Shown one piece after another: positions 15,814-25,177 of a DNA stretch of 64,000 nt. Location of the stretch: NCBI GenBank assembly GCA_040766325.1, contig JAXGQR010000003.1, forward strand, positions 232,937 through 296,936, written 5' to 3'. Position 1 is the stretch's first letter. Each line of letters opens with the position of its first letter. The notes under the pieces are model-generated. The model had not been told where the DNA came from. It saw only the letters and a list, made by a program, of their open reading frames with translations, and did not search any database. A program made the translations under genes and the position numbers. The DNA comes from Dehalobacterium sp040766325. Its GTDB lineage: Bacteria > Bacillota > Dehalobacteriia > Dehalobacteriales > Dehalobacteriaceae.

Positions 15814-16401
15814 TTAATTGGCAGCACCATTTTCCTGATCCAGAATTTTTACTAATTTAGCTACATTTTCCCCAAACCTATGTACCGTCTTCATCCCTTC
15901 CTGGTCTTCCAGGGCTTCTCCTGGATTTTTGCCAAAGACAATATTCCAATAGGTTGATCCTGGGACAATCATATCGTTGATAAAATAGAACATGAGCATT
16001 TCTTGAATTGAAGCCGTATGCCCGCCGCGCCGTGCGACAGCTATAGGACCGCCTACCTTCCAGGACAAATATTGATCTGTAGCCCCGGAAACCTTGCCAA
16101 TACGTTGTAAGGCAGACATCATATCGCCCCGTGCCGTACCATAGTAGACAGGCGCTCCCACAATTAAGCCTTTTGCTTCTCGGATTTTTTCGATGATTTC
16201 ATTCAAGCCGTCCTCCTGGACACACTTTTTCAACTCAATGCACTTATTGCAGGCAATACAAGATTTAATGTTCATACCGGCAAAGGAGATTATTTCTGCC
16301 GCCACTCCGTTGTCTTGAATAATCTGTGCACAGGACTGCAAAACCTGCATAGTATTACCCTTCGGACGTGGGCTGCCACATAGTAATATAACCTTATTCA
16401 T
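15814..16401 (-). CDS. NADPH-dependent FMN reductase / iron-sulfur flavoprotein family
   Basis: 195 residues from ATG 16401 with GAGGAGG upstream. The flavodoxin-like fold starts with MNKVILLCGSPRPKGNTMQV, where SPRPKGNT is the FMN phosphate loop. A cluster of cysteines, CIACNKCIELKKC, follows near residue 50, as in iron-sulfur flavoproteins and related NAD(P)H reductases of anaerobes, and VGAPVYYGTARGDMMSALQR is the second flavin-contact region. It probably transfers electrons to small oxidants or quinones; the physiological substrate is unknown. It lies downstream of no clear partner. Confidence 0.8.
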   Translation of the reverse strand: MNKVILLCGSPRPKGNTMQVLQSCAQIIQDNGVAAEIISFAGMNIKSCIACNKCIELKKCVQEDGLNEIIEKIREAKGLIVGAPVYYGTARGDMMSALQRIGKVSGATDQYLSWKVGGPIAVARRGGHTASIQEMLMFYFINDMIVPGSTYWNIVFGKNPGEALEDQEGMKTVHRFGENVAKLVKILDQENGAAN

Positions 16402-16504
16402 AATTAAAACCTCCTCTATAAAATCTTTCAATCAACATGCTTATTTTAACATATATACGATTATTTTTCCTTTCTTAAGATAATTTTCTTCACTTGTGAG
16501 TTAA

Positions 16505-16545
16505 TAAAAAGATAGAGGCTGCCTCTTAATCAGTCGGCCGCCTCT
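16505..16545 (-). terminator. Terminator of the YhcN-like gene
   Basis: Minus-strand stem of AGAGGC pairing with GCCTCT (16514-16519 and 16540-16545), extended inward by GCC/GGC, followed by a T-rich tail (CTTTTTATT). Confidence 0.6.
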
Positions 16546-16604
16546 TATTACGTGCAAAATCTAAAATTCTTCTTATTTTGTTGATATGATTTATGATAAG
16601 GCTT

Positions 16605-17147
16605 TTACCTTGTCCTTTCAGTTTCCATATTCGGCATGATTCTTCTGCCGATTTCTTCTAATTCATTACCAAAGGTCGAAAGTGGTGTACCATTTCTGAT
16701 CCCTTCAGCAATATTCTCCAAACGACTGACTGTATCGGCATCGGAGGCTACCACACATCGAGTTATTGCAGAATCTGATGATAAAATTTTCTCCTGAACT
16801 TCTTTTTCTACTCTTTTTGTTTCCGTTCCTTGTAAATTACCTTCCACATCCAAACCTACATAGCATGTATTTCCTGAAATTACAACAGTTGCATCCTCAA
16901 CTCCGGGCACAGCATCGCTCACACGGGCAAGTTTTTCTGCACGCATCTGAATATCGTTTGTTCTTTCCCTAGCCCCGTCATTTCTTTTATCTACGGGATT
17001 ATTTCTTTGATCTGCAGGGTTGGTTTGTGGTGCCGTATTGGGTTCATTTTGTTCCGGTAACGGCCTTTGAGCAGGAGAACAGGCACTAACTAGCAAAGTT
17101 AATACCAGCAGCGCCAATAATAGAATTGACAGACGATTTTTCTTCAT
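16605..17147 (-). CDS. YhcN/YlaJ family sporulation lipoprotein
   Basis: 180 residues from ATG 17147 (GAGGTG upstream; an ATG at 17162 is an alternative). A lipoprotein signal peptide ends in the lipobox LLVSACSP. A Pro/Asn-rich linker follows, then the YhcN/YlaJ domain: AEKLARVSDAVPGVEDATVVI, TCYVGLDVEG and VEKEVQEKILSSD. Proteins of this family are spore-membrane lipoproteins linked to germination or spore integrity. The gene sits close to DUF815 and is separated from it by a terminator. Confidence 0.85.
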   Translation of the reverse strand: MKKNRLSILLLALLVLTLLVSACSPAQRPLPEQNEPNTAPQTNPADQRNNPVDKRNDGARERTNDIQMRAEKLARVSDAVPGVEDATVVISGNTCYVGLDVEGNLQGTETKRVEKEVQEKILSSDSAITRCVVASDADTVSRLENIAEGIRNGTPLSTFGNELEEIGRRIMPNMETERTR

Positions 17148-17210
17148 TGGTGAACACCTCATTCCTTTAAAGTTAATATCCTTTTTGCTGTGTTTATTAT
17201 GTGGGATGTA

Positions 17211-17253
17211 CAAAAAAATATCCTGAGTTTCCATTGGAATTTTCAGGATATCC
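17211..17253 (-). terminator. Terminator of the DUF815 gene
   Basis: Minus-strand stem ATATCCTGA/TCAGGATAT (17218-17226 and 17243-17251) followed by seven T. Confidence 0.75.
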
Positions 17254-17277
17254 CTTGATTTTTTATTTTGGTGGCAC

Positions 17278-18561
17278 TTAGTTATCAAATAAACTTTGAA
17301 TAAACTGTTTTGCCGTGCGCCCTGAGCGTCCATTATACCACCGTTCCCATATTAAAGCCTTTTCTTTGAGCAGTTCCGGAGGAAGATCCAAACGGTATTG
17401 CTCTGCCAATCCCATGACAATTTCTACGTATTGATCCTGATCAGGAGAAGTATAGGTCACAGTAATACCAAAGCGGTCTGCTAAGGAGAGTTTCTCCGAA
17501 ACGGAATCACGAATATTAACTTCTCCTCCGCCTTCCCTGTCCTGCCAATTTTCCCGAACCAAATGTCTCCTGTTGGAAGTAGCGTAAATAACCACATTAT
17601 CAGGCAACATTTCCATACCTCCCTCTAGAAGGTATTTAAGATATTTATAGTCCGTTTCATTGCTTTCAAAAGACAGATCATCTAGAAAAACCAAAAACCG
17701 TTGGGGAAAATCTCTTAACTTTCGCATAATTAGCGGCAAAGATGCAAATTGGCCTTTATGAACTTCCACTAAACGCAGTCCGCGAGACCAATATTCATTT
17801 ACCAAAGCCTTAATCGTAGATGACTTTCCTGTGCCACGTTCCCCATACAAGAGAACATGATTAGCTTTCTTGCCCCGTACAAAGGTTTCCGTGTTATTAA
17901 GAATGATTTTTTTTTGATCTTCATAACCGATTAAATCATCTAGGCGGATAAGATCCGGATACTGAATGCCCACTAATCCTGCATCGTCCTGCCAATGAAA
18001 AGAGGAAAAAAGGCACATGGGACCATATCCGGTCCTATAATAAAAATCAATAAGAATTTTAGCCATCATAGTTGGATCTTCCTGCCATGGAAAGGTCTCC
18101 TGCAAAGCTAGGAGATTTTGCTCCGATAGCGCGATTTTTTTGTCTTCGTGATCTACAAGGGTAAAATTCTCGATAGAATCAACAATATGGGGCGGAACGC
18201 AAGTACATAAGCTGCGCCAATCAAAATGATACATGTTCTGTATTAATCTCAGATCATGTAGCGCCAGTTGCAAAATGCTGCCCTCTAATATATCTTCACC
18301 ATAAAAGGCACAGGTTCGGCTAAAAACATTTTCTGCTTGAGCTAACAAGAGTGTCAAATGATGGTGCCACAAATTACCCGACCAATGATGTGTTTCTGCC
18401 TCGCAAACCAAATCTGCACAAAGGTGATAAAAATCTTGCTCTCGAAGAAGCTCCCGGTCCTCCACTACATTTTTAAATTTTATTAATAAAGGATCTTCCC
18501 TAAAATTACGAAATAAAACCAATCTTTCCAAATGAAAAGAATCTTTTTGTATGGAATGCAC
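17278..18561 (-). CDS. DUF815 family AAA-type ATPase
   Basis: 427 residues. The C-terminal half is an ATPase with Walker A YGERGTGKSSTIKAL near residue 235, Walker B FLVFLDDLSFE and an arginine-finger-like region NRRHLVRENW. The N-terminal 200 residues are helical and specific to the family. DUF815 ATPases are widespread in Firmicutes and have no assigned substrate. GTG start at 18561; the nearest GGAG is rather far upstream, so the start is not certain. The downstream terminator separates it from the YhcN-like gene. Confidence 0.8.
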   Translation of the reverse strand: MHSIQKDSFHLERLVLFRNFREDPLLIKFKNVVEDRELLREQDFYHLCADLVCEAETHHWSGNLWHHHLTLLLAQAENVFSRTCAFYGEDILEGSILQLALHDLRLIQNMYHFDWRSLCTCVPPHIVDSIENFTLVDHEDKKIALSEQNLLALQETFPWQEDPTMMAKILIDFYYRTGYGPMCLFSSFHWQDDAGLVGIQYPDLIRLDDLIGYEDQKKIILNNTETFVRGKKANHVLLYGERGTGKSSTIKALVNEYWSRGLRLVEVHKGQFASLPLIMRKLRDFPQRFLVFLDDLSFESNETDYKYLKYLLEGGMEMLPDNVVIYATSNRRHLVRENWQDREGGGEVNIRDSVSEKLSLADRFGITVTYTSPDQDQYVEIVMGLAEQYRLDLPPELLKEKALIWERWYNGRSGRTAKQFIQSLFDN

Positions 18562-18632
18562 TACTTTATTTATTCTCTCCTCTCTGTGAAATTTTCATTT
18601 GATTCCTCTTAGTGAAGTAAAATAAACTTGCA

Positions 18633-18917
18633 TCAAAAAACAGGTAGTTTTAACCGCCACAAACTCTGACCCTTCTCTTTTATCTTTTCCACCTTGTTTT
18701 CTTTAATTAAAACGTTCAGAGAATAGTTAATGGCAGTAATAGGACTCATCATGGCACCACAGGCACTTAAATGATATTCTTCCTGAAATTGTTGCATCAC
18801 TTGATGATACTGCTCAGGAAATTCCACACGCAACTCCTGAACCAAATAATCGATGGGCTTGTAATAATCTTCCTCAAGCAATGATAGTATTAATTGATTA
18901 AACTCCGACACATTCAC
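18633..18917 (-). CDS. Hypothetical protein, 94 residues
   Basis: I do not recognise a family. The protein is soluble, acidic in the first half and basic at the C-terminus (ENKVEKIKEKGQSLWRLKLP, winged-helix-like tail), with alternating helices. The GTG at 18917 has AGAGG upstream. It lies directly upstream of the DUF815 ATPase on the same strand with a 71-bp gap, so it may share its transcript. Confidence 0.6.
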   Translation of the reverse strand: MNVSEFNQLILSLLEEDYYKPIDYLVQELRVEFPEQYHQVMQQFQEEYHLSACGAMMSPITAINYSLNVLIKENKVEKIKEKGQSLWRLKLPVF

Positions 18918-19101
18918 TATGCTTACCTCTTCATAAAATTGAATTACTGATGTTATTATACCTCGCTTTATTCTCTAGCTCAAGAAACTATTTGACTAGC
19001 TTTCGCTGCGGCTTTTATGATAAAGTCTTAGCAATAAGCAGATAAGTACCGTTTTTAAAATCTTGAGAGTTATATTTAAAACTATCACTAAGGAGAACAC
19101 C

Positions 19102-19794
19102 ATGGAGTATAGATTAATCAAAAAAGCCACCTTTTTACACAGACCGAACCGTTTTATTGCCCGTGTCCTCATTGATGGCAAGGAGGAAGTTGTCCATGTT
19201 AAAAATACGGGACGCTGTCGGGAATTATTGCAGACCGGTGCTGATGTGATCTTAGAAAAATCCTCCAACCCTAACCGGAAAACGAAGTATTCCTTAATTG
19301 CCGTTTATAAAGGGGATCTTTTGATAAACATTGATTCCCAGGCTCCCAACACTGTTGTTTTTGAAGGTATACGTAATAATCGCATCCCTGAAATCCATCC
19401 TGTAACAATATTAAAAAAAGAGATGTCCTTCGGTCGGTCACGTTTTGACCTTTACTTTGAAAATGATATGAAACAGCAAGGATTTATTGAAGTAAAAGGA
19501 GTCACATTAGAAAATCAAGGTGTAGCTATGTTTCCCGATGCCCCTACTCTCCGGGGAACTAAACATATTCAAGAAATGATCAGAGCGGTGGAAGAAGGGT
19601 ATCAAGGCTATATCTTCTTTTTGGTACAGATGAAGAGGATTAATTATTTCACTCCTAACACCCTGATGGATCCGAAATTCAGTGAGGCTTTATCGGAGGC
19701 CCATCAAGCCGGTGTACAAATCCTAGCTTACGATGCTTTAGTCACGGAAAAAAGTCTCATTTTAGGTGATAAAATAAAAACATTATTGCTTTAA
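19102..19794 (+). CDS. sfsA: SfsA family protein (DNA/RNA nuclease-like)
   Basis: 230 residues from ATG 19102 with AAGGAG upstream; the frame open to 19063 lacks a site. SfsA landmarks are ATFLHRPNRFIARVLIDG, VHVKNTGRCRELLQTGADV, RFDLYFEND and GFIEVKGVTLENQGVAMFPD, ending with RGTKHIQEM. The family has an OB-like N-terminal domain and a PD-(D/E)XK-like nuclease domain; the EVKG and VAMFPDAPT segments fit the nuclease core. The historical name is sugar fermentation stimulation protein. It is followed by the QueG-like gene on the same strand. Confidence 0.9.
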   Translation: MEYRLIKKATFLHRPNRFIARVLIDGKEEVVHVKNTGRCRELLQTGADVILEKSSNPNRKTKYSLIAVYKGDLLINIDSQAPNTVVFEGIRNNRIPEIHPVTILKKEMSFGRSRFDLYFENDMKQQGFIEVKGVTLENQGVAMFPDAPTLRGTKHIQEMIRAVEEGYQGYIFFLVQMKRINYFTPNTLMDPKFSEALSEAHQAGVQILAYDALVTEKSLILGDKIKTLLL

Positions 19795-19869
19795 AAGGAA
19801 ATTGCTTTTCTGCATCGAATCTTCCTGAAAAGAAACAGGATTGACCCCAAGATAAAGGAGGTACTGTAA

Positions 19870-20615
19870 ATGGAATTAAAGCAAAAAATCGAAGACATCA
19901 TCAATGAGATGGTGCGAGATGCTAATACCCAGACGCGCTATCGTTCGCCTCTTATCGGTTATGCTTCCAGCCATGATCACCTGTTTACCCAGATGAAAAG
20001 CATTATCGGACCCCATGTTGTCCATCCCCGGGAAATCCTACCAGAAGCCAAAACTGTAGTCGCTTTCTTTGTGCCCTTTTCCGAAGGCATCGTCCAGGCC
20101 AATCGTTTGGCTCAAGAGGTTCCTGTGGAATGGGCCCGGGCTTACATCGATGCAAATACATTGATAGGAGATATTTGTGCGCGTCTGAAAGACGAATTGG
20201 CGCAGGAAGGGTCTCTTCTGGGTTCCAAAAAGCAACACATAACTTTAATGAGGTGGATCTTACCGCCGCTTGGTCACACCGTAGTGCCGCCTATGTAGCC
20301 GGACTAGGCACCTTTGGACTCAATCACCTTTTAATCACACCTGCCGGCTGTGCCGGGCGCTTCGGAAGTATTATCATCTCAGAAAAAATACCTCCCACAC
20401 CCAAACCCACAGTAGAATATTGTCTTTATTATCAAAAAGGCTCTTGTACTGTATGCGTAAAAAATTGCCCCACAGGAGCTTTGCAAATCAACAGCTGGGA
20501 CAAACAAAAATGTTATGCCCAATTATTACATGTTGCCGAAAATTATCCTCAACTGGGGCTATGTGATGTTTGTGGCAAATGTAATTTGGGACCTTGTGCC
20601 TTGTCCGGATGTTAG
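19870..20615 (+). pseudogene. Epoxyqueuosine-reductase-like 4Fe-4S protein, single frameshift
   Basis: Two overlapping frames together give one protein of about 248 residues. The first (19870-20298) covers the N-terminal domain; the second resumes at about 20230 with KATHNFNEVDLTAAWSHRSA and runs to 20615. The C-terminal part has CTVCVKNCPTGAL and CDVCGKCNLGPCALSGC, binding two [4Fe-4S] clusters, as in QueG-type cobalamin reductases, although it is shorter than QueG and lacks its C-terminal repeats. The break is at a run of five A (near 20229); adding one A restores the reading. Ribosome site AAAGGAGG, 8 nt before the ATG. A strong terminator follows. Confidence 0.75.
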
Positions 20616-20621
20616 AAACAA

Positions 20622-20668
20622 AAATCACCCTGAATCTGAGTCATCAGAATTTAGGGTGATTTTTTTTG
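20622..20668 (+). terminator. Terminator after the QueG-like gene
   Basis: Stem AAATCACCCT (20622-20631) with AGGGTGATTT (20653-20662), followed by eight T. The remaining 20669-20987 is AT-rich, has no gene that I can support, and ends in the DedA promoter. Confidence 0.85.
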
Positions 20669-20923
20669 TGTTACTAACAAGTTCTTCCCCTTTTTTTTGC
20701 CTGTTCCATTCCTTGTTTTCCTATCTCTTCATTGGCCAATCCCATCGGAATTTCTTCTTCCTTCTGACCTCTCCTGCCTGTTTGCCTAGTTTTTTTCACT
20801 TTTTCACCCCCAGAAATATTAATGATTACATTTCATTCTGTGCCAATTAATAATCCTCTATTCACTCCTTTTCTTGTTAATTAAATGACGCACCCCAAGA
20901 TTGTTAAATTTTTTTTAAAAGTC

Positions 20924-20952
20924 ATGGTTAAATTTTATATTTTCGATATAAT
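20924..20952 (+). promoter_or_regulatory. Likely promoter of the DedA gene
   Basis: A perfect -10 element TATAAT is at 20947-20952, 36 bp upstream of the start codon. The hexamer 17 bp upstream (ATGGTT, 20924-20929) is a poor -35 match, so the -35 assignment is weak. Confidence 0.45.
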
Positions 20953-20987
20953 AATAGCATTAGGGATAAAAAGGAGGGTATCATACC

Positions 20988-21623
20988 ATGGCAATTTGGG
21001 ATTTTGAATTTGCTAGAATAGTTCCTTTCATTAGTCAATTTGGATATGCCGGCGCGGCAGGAGCACTCTTTATGGAAGGGCTTTCTATTCCTTTTCCGGG
21101 AGGTACCTTCTTGCTTATCTATGGCTTTCTAGCCTCCCAGGGCCAAATGTCCCTTCCTTTGGCCATTCTGATCGCTTCTATCGGTTATACCGCTGCCACT
21201 ACATTTCCTTATTGCATCGGGAAAATTGGCGGACGACCTTTGGTGCTGAATTATGGTCCCTATTTTGGCTTGTCTCATAAAAATTTTAATATCACAGAAC
21301 GTTGGTTTAAGAAATTCGGCGCTTTCTTTGTAGCCTTTGGACGATTAATGTTTTTTCGAAACTATGTTTCTTACTTTGCAGGCATAGCCAAAATGCCTAC
21401 CTTACGTTTTTATCTTTTTACTTGGATCGGAATTACTCCCTGGGTGGCCTTTATGACAATTTTGGGCTATGTATTAGGTAATAATTGGAGTTATGCCTTG
21501 ACCCTCCTAGAACGTTATTCCTGGATCGGCGTTTTAATCCTTTTGGGAGCTGGCATAATTATGTACTTTTTACTAAAAAGCCGGCTATTAAAAAGATTCA
21601 ACAAATGGCTGGGAGATGCATAA
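20988..21623 (+). CDS. DedA/SNARE-associated family membrane protein
   Basis: 211 residues from ATG 20988 with AAAGGAGGGT upstream. DedA landmarks: GALFMEGLSIPFPGGTFLLI in the first re-entrant region, YCIGKIGGRP, then FVAFGRLMFFRNYVSYFAGIA (F.GRf.P.vR..v...AG) and WVAFMTILGYVLGNNW. Five to six membrane segments; KRFNKWLGDA tail. The family includes undecaprenyl-phosphate and phospholipid flippases, and this protein is a candidate for that role. Monocistronic; the T-box leader for aroF starts about 60 bp after its stop. Confidence 0.85.
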   Translation: MAIWDFEFARIVPFISQFGYAGAAGALFMEGLSIPFPGGTFLLIYGFLASQGQMSLPLAILIASIGYTAATTFPYCIGKIGGRPLVLNYGPYFGLSHKNFNITERWFKKFGAFFVAFGRLMFFRNYVSYFAGIAKMPTLRFYLFTWIGITPWVAFMTILGYVLGNNWSYALTLLERYSWIGVLILLGAGIIMYFLLKSRLLKRFNKWLGDA

Positions 21624-21928
21624 AATGTCTTGACAACCCAAAATGGATCTGCTATGATTTGTTTTAATTCGTATACAAAAGGCTGTGACGGAGAAAAGTA
21701 GTTGGGATCCTGTTTTTCCAGGGAGTATGTGTCGGAGACTGGAAGCACATACAAAACGTGACCTGATGAAGTTCCCTCCTGAGCCGCAAGGTGAACCGAT
21801 GAACTTCAAAGACATCGTAAGTAGCCACAGCCGGGAAACTTCCGCCGTTATCAAGGAAGAAGGTATCGGATTACTTCCCGTACCTGTTCGAGTGGGCATG
21901 AAAATGCTTAATAGGATGGTACCGCGAG

Positions 21929-21964
21929 ACATCTCGTTCCTAACAGGACTGAGATGTTTTTTAT
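21929..21964 (+). terminator. T-box terminator 1
   Basis: ACATCTC (21929-21935) pairs with GAGATGT, followed by TTTTTT. It overlaps the 3' part of the first T-box antiterminator module. Confidence 0.8.
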
Positions 21965-22032
21965 TGAAGTTTTCCCGTACTTAAAAGCTGGGCTAGCTTT
22001 TTGCTGCCAACCAGGGTGGTACCGCGGATTCT

Positions 22033-22075
22033 CCACAGATTTCGTCCCTTATCAGGATGATCTCTGTGGTTTTTT
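22033..22075 (+). terminator. T-box terminator 2
   Basis: CCACAGA pairs with TCTGTGG, with extra pairing of TCGTCC and GGATGA inside, followed by seven T. It ends 38 bp before the aroF start codon. Confidence 0.8.
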
Positions 22076-22112
22076 TATTTAAAAATAAAGTCTTATTACA
22101 AGGGGATTTAAA

Positions 22113-23072
22113 ATGATTATTGTCATGAATAAAAATTCATCCGAAGAAAATATCAGTGCCGTAACAAATAGATTAGCATATGAGGGATTCAGCAGCCATA
22201 TTATTCGGGGAGTGGAAAAAATCGTTATTGGAGCTATTGGTGACAAGAAAGCTATTTCCTCAATGGGATTAGAATTGATGGCTGGGGTGGAAAATATTGT
22301 ACCTATTATGAAACCCTACAAACTGGTAAGCAAAGAAGTAAAATCTGAGGACTCAGTCATTGATATTGACGGTGTGAGAATTGGGGGGATAATTTCACAG
22401 TCATCGCCGGGCCCTGCGCGGTGGAAAGCCGTGAGCAACTTTTAAGTGCTGCCCAAGGGGTAAAGGAAGCTGGTGCGCACATCTTAAGAGGGGGGCCTTC
22501 AAACCCCGTACCTCCTTATAGCTTCCAAGGTTTGGAAGAAAAGGGGTTGAAAATCCTGGCAGAGGCACGAGACCTGACCGGTTTAAAAATTGTTACCGAG
22601 ATCATTGACTCCTATAGCCTGGAGATGTCTTTGTCTTATGGATCTGATTCAGATTGGTGCTCGTAATATGCAGAATTTCCAATTATTACGCCAAGCCGGA
22701 AAATCTGGGAAACCTGTGATCCTAAAAAGGGGGCTCTCCGCTACCATTGAGGAGTGGCTAATGGCAGCCGAATATATTATGTCCGAAGGAAATTATAATG
22801 TGGTTCTCTGCGAGCGGGGCATTCGCACCTTTGAAACAGCGACCCGTAACACCCTGGATATCAGCGCTGTACCTTTGATTAAAAGATTAAGTCATCTGCC
22901 CATTATTATTGACCCCAGCCATGCCACCGGTGACTGGCATTTAGTCACACCTTTGGCCAGAGCCGCGGTAGCAGTAGGAGCACATGGTCTCATGGCAGAA
23001 GTCCATCCCAACCCTCTACAAGCCATGTGTGATGGACCCCAATCCTTATCTCTTAAAAGTTCTCTCTTTTAA
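22113..23072 (+). pseudogene. aroF: 3-deoxy-7-phosphoheptulonate (DAHP) synthase, AroF/AroA type I-beta, multiply frameshifted
   Basis: The interval of 960 bp fits a 338-residue DAHP synthase with an N-terminal ferredoxin-like regulatory domain, the first enzyme of the shikimate pathway. As written it is broken at several points: near 22385-22390, where one more G in a run of six restores AGPCAVESREQLL; near 22490-22520, where about three bases are missing across the active-site loop (family GGAFKPRTSPYSF, here RGGPSNPVPPYSF); and near 22635, where two bases are missing before DLIQIGARNMQNFQLL. The last frame contains IDPSHATGDWHLV and the C-terminal segment. All lesions are deletions, so either the consensus is poor here or the gene is decaying. 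Ribosome site AAGGGG; controlled by the T-box. Confidence 0.8.
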
Positions 23073-23138
23073 TGGAAGAATTAAAACCTCTATCTCAACT
23101 GGTGAAAAAGACTATTTAACAAGGGAGCGCGCAGGGTT

Positions 23139-23966
23139 ATGCAAGAAAAAAATATTGGTTATTTAGGACCCAGAGGCACATACACAGAAGCAGCAGCTCA
23201 AAATGTTTTTCCACATCACAATTTGATTCCTTATCCGGATATTAGATCTGTGATGATAGCTGTATCCGGTGGGCAGATTCATCATGGCATCCTGCCCATC
23301 GAAAACCTTCTTGAAGGCACAGTTCTCCAAGTACTGGACGGATTAAGCGCCTTTCCCGAATTAAAAATCCAAGGTGAAACCTTGATCAAAATTGAGCATC
23401 ACCTTCTGGTCAAGCCCGGTATAGGGAAAGATCAACTGACCGGTGTTATCTCTCATGATCAGGCTTTAGCCCAGTGCCAAAATTATCTTAAGCTTCACCT
23501 GCCTCATCTGCCCTGGCGAGGTGTGGCCAGCACAGCAGAAGCTGCCCGGCGGATAGCCATTGATCTTCATTCCTGTGCGGCCATCGGGAACATGAATGCG
23601 GCAAAAATTTATGGACTGGAGGTGTTTGAAGCCAATATCAGTGATGTGCCGGAAAATACCACGCGCTTTATTGTCTTGGGAGGGGAAATCCTGCCCCCAA
23701 CCGGAAAGGATAAAACCTCCCTGGTTTTATCTCTGGCACATCAACCCGGCACCCTGGCTCAACTGTTGCTATTATTTGCCCAAAAGGGGATTAATCTTAC
23801 CAAAATCGAATCACGCCCTTCTCGAAAAATGATGGGAGAATATATTTTTTATCTGGATTTTGAAGGCCATATCGGGGATGATCAGATTCAAAAAGTCTTA
23901 AAAGTAGCCGAACACTATGTCACATCCTTATCCATCATGGGATCCTATCCTAGAGCAAGTTCCTAA
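23139..23966 (+). CDS. pheA: Prephenate dehydratase with C-terminal ACT domain
   Basis: 275 residues. The catalytic domain (about 1-180) has YLGPRGTYTEAAAQNVF, GILPIENLLEGTVLQVLDGL and DVPENTTRFIVLG, whose TRF triad is the conserved catalytic Thr. The ACT domain follows (LAHQPGTLAQLLLLFAQKG, LTKIESRPSRK), the ESRP motif being the Phe-binding site for feedback inhibition. It converts prephenate to phenylpyruvate. In the usual PIENSLEGTV motif the Ser is Leu here, a notable substitution. It is 66 bp downstream of aroF, and the Phe-type T-box ahead of both genes fits this role. Its last 4 bases overlap the convergent amidohydrolase. Confidence 0.9.
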   Translation: MQEKNIGYLGPRGTYTEAAAQNVFPHHNLIPYPDIRSVMIAVSGGQIHHGILPIENLLEGTVLQVLDGLSAFPELKIQGETLIKIEHHLLVKPGIGKDQLTGVISHDQALAQCQNYLKLHLPHLPWRGVASTAEAARRIAIDLHSCAAIGNMNAAKIYGLEVFEANISDVPENTTRFIVLGGEILPPTGKDKTSLVLSLAHQPGTLAQLLLLFAQKGINLTKIESRPSRKMMGEYIFYLDFEGHIGDDQIQKVLKVAEHYVTSLSIMGSYPRASS

Positions 23967-25177
23967 GGCTCGGGGAGTATAATACTTTTTACTCGTTTTA
24001 AGGATGATAAATCCCGCAAAGGATTTCCTTGTACCCCAATCAGATATGCGGGACTTCCCATTTCCATCCGACCCCAGTTAGGATCCAGACCAATGATTCT
24101 TGCTCCTTCAAAGATTGCCGCTTTAAGGATTTCTTCTTGAGACAAACCTGCTGCACGATACAATGCAAGTTCTTCATAATATGAAGAACCATGGGGGGCA
24201 CCAATGGCACCGGCATCGGTGCCTATTCCCAAGGAAATTCCTAAGGCAGAGGCTTTTTTTACCTGTGCCATATGACGCATGTATGTTTTCTCAATAACAT
24301 CTATACCTGCCCCATCATGAGCTTCTGACCAGGGTTCTCTGGTTTGTGCTGCTACAGGAATAATGGTCGGAACCCAAGCAATCCCTTTTTCCTTCATAAT
24401 AGCTAAAGAATCATCGCTGATGAAATAGCCGTGCTCAACTGAATCCACTCCTGCCTGAACGGCTTGGGTTACACCAGTGTTGGAATTAACATGAGCCATA
24501 ACCTTTAATCCTAAGGAATGGCACTCCTCGATCAGTTCCTGCAATTCCTTCAGACTAAAATGGAGGGGGCCAACCTTCTCATATAAGGAAAAACTCACTA
24601 TCCCGGAAACAACGATCTTGATTTGATCCACTCCTAAAGTAGCCAATTCCCGAATCTGTTCTTTACCTTCCCGAACAGTATTAATTCCTTTTCCTAAAAA
24701 GGTGCCATATAGCCCCGTACGCCGCAAAGCATATCCGGTAGCTTGTACCAGGAGTCGAGGCCTAAGGATCATTTTGGCCGCCAAACCAATCCCTCTAAGA
24801 TCTCCTCCATCCCGAAGGGCCATAATACCGTTTTCCATTAATTGATAAGCGAACTTTTTTATCTGCTCCTCTACGGAATTATGATCCGACCAACGAGCTA
24901 AGCATTTATTAAAATCTACACTATCTAGAGCAAAATGCATATGACAATCTACTAAACCCGGCATCAAGGTTAATCCGGGTAAGGGAATGATTTTTCCTTG
25001 CTCCTTTTCTGCCCACAAAGGCGCCTGATCTACCGGCAACAAAGCAGTAATCCGACCTTCTTTTACTGCTAATGCATGGTTATTCAGGATCCGGTTATCT
25101 TTCAAATCCAAAATGCCCTCCGGTATTAAAAAAACCGATTCCTTACTATTAATCACATTTAACCCTCTCGTTATCAT
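23963..25177 (-). CDS. Metal-dependent amidohydrolase (imidazolonepropionase-like)
   Basis: 404 residues. The metal site of the amidohydrolase superfamily is complete: the HxH pair in VDCHMHFAL, Lys in DQIKIVVSG, His in MAHVNSNTG, His in VEHGYFIS and Asp in GIGTDAGAIGAPHG. Near-C-terminal AIFEGARIIGLDPNWG is the typical family closing region. Members include Xaa-Arg dipeptidases and imidazolonepropionase-like enzymes; the substrate is not predictable here. ATG at 25177 with GGAGGATCT upstream. It converges with pheA with a 4-bp overlap of the 3' ends. Confidence 0.8.
   Translation of the reverse strand: MITRGLNVINSKESVFLIPEGILDLKDNRILNNHALAVKEGRITALLPVDQAPLWAEKEQGKIIPLPGLTLMPGLVDCHMHFALDSVDFNKCLARWSDHNSVEEQIKKFAYQLMENGIMALRDGGDLRGIGLAAKMILRPRLLVQATGYALRRTGLYGTFLGKGINTVREGKEQIRELATLGVDQIKIVVSGIVSFSLYEKVGPLHFSLKELQELIEECHSLGLKVMAHVNSNTGVTQAVQAGVDSVEHGYFISDDSLAIMKEKGIAWVPTIIPVAAQTREPWSEAHDGAGIDVIEKTYMRHMAQVKKASALGISLGIGTDAGAIGAPHGSSYYEELALYRAAGLSQEEILKAAIFEGARIIGLDPNWGRMEMGSPAYLIGVQGNPLRDLSSLKRVKSIILPEP

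Larger units (their letters stand above)
21681..22075 (+). ncRNA. T-box leader (Phe-type specifier) with two antiterminator/terminator modules
   Basis: Stem I is closed by GGCTGTG (21681-21687) with CACAGCC (21826-21832). Within it, TGAAGTTCCCTCCTGAGC places TTC (21772-21774) at the specifier position, a Phe codon. The region CCGCCGTTATCA (about 21842) is the usual T-box stem III neighbourhood. The conserved T-box sequence then occurs twice: AGGATGGTACCGCG at 21913-21926 and AGGGTGGTACCGCG at 22013-22026, each followed by a terminator hairpin with a T-run. Only about 50 nt separate the first terminator from the second T-box, too little for a second Stem I, so one sensing stem seems to serve two switches. 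It controls aroF-pheA: uncharged tRNA-Phe should favour read-through. Confidence 0.9.
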
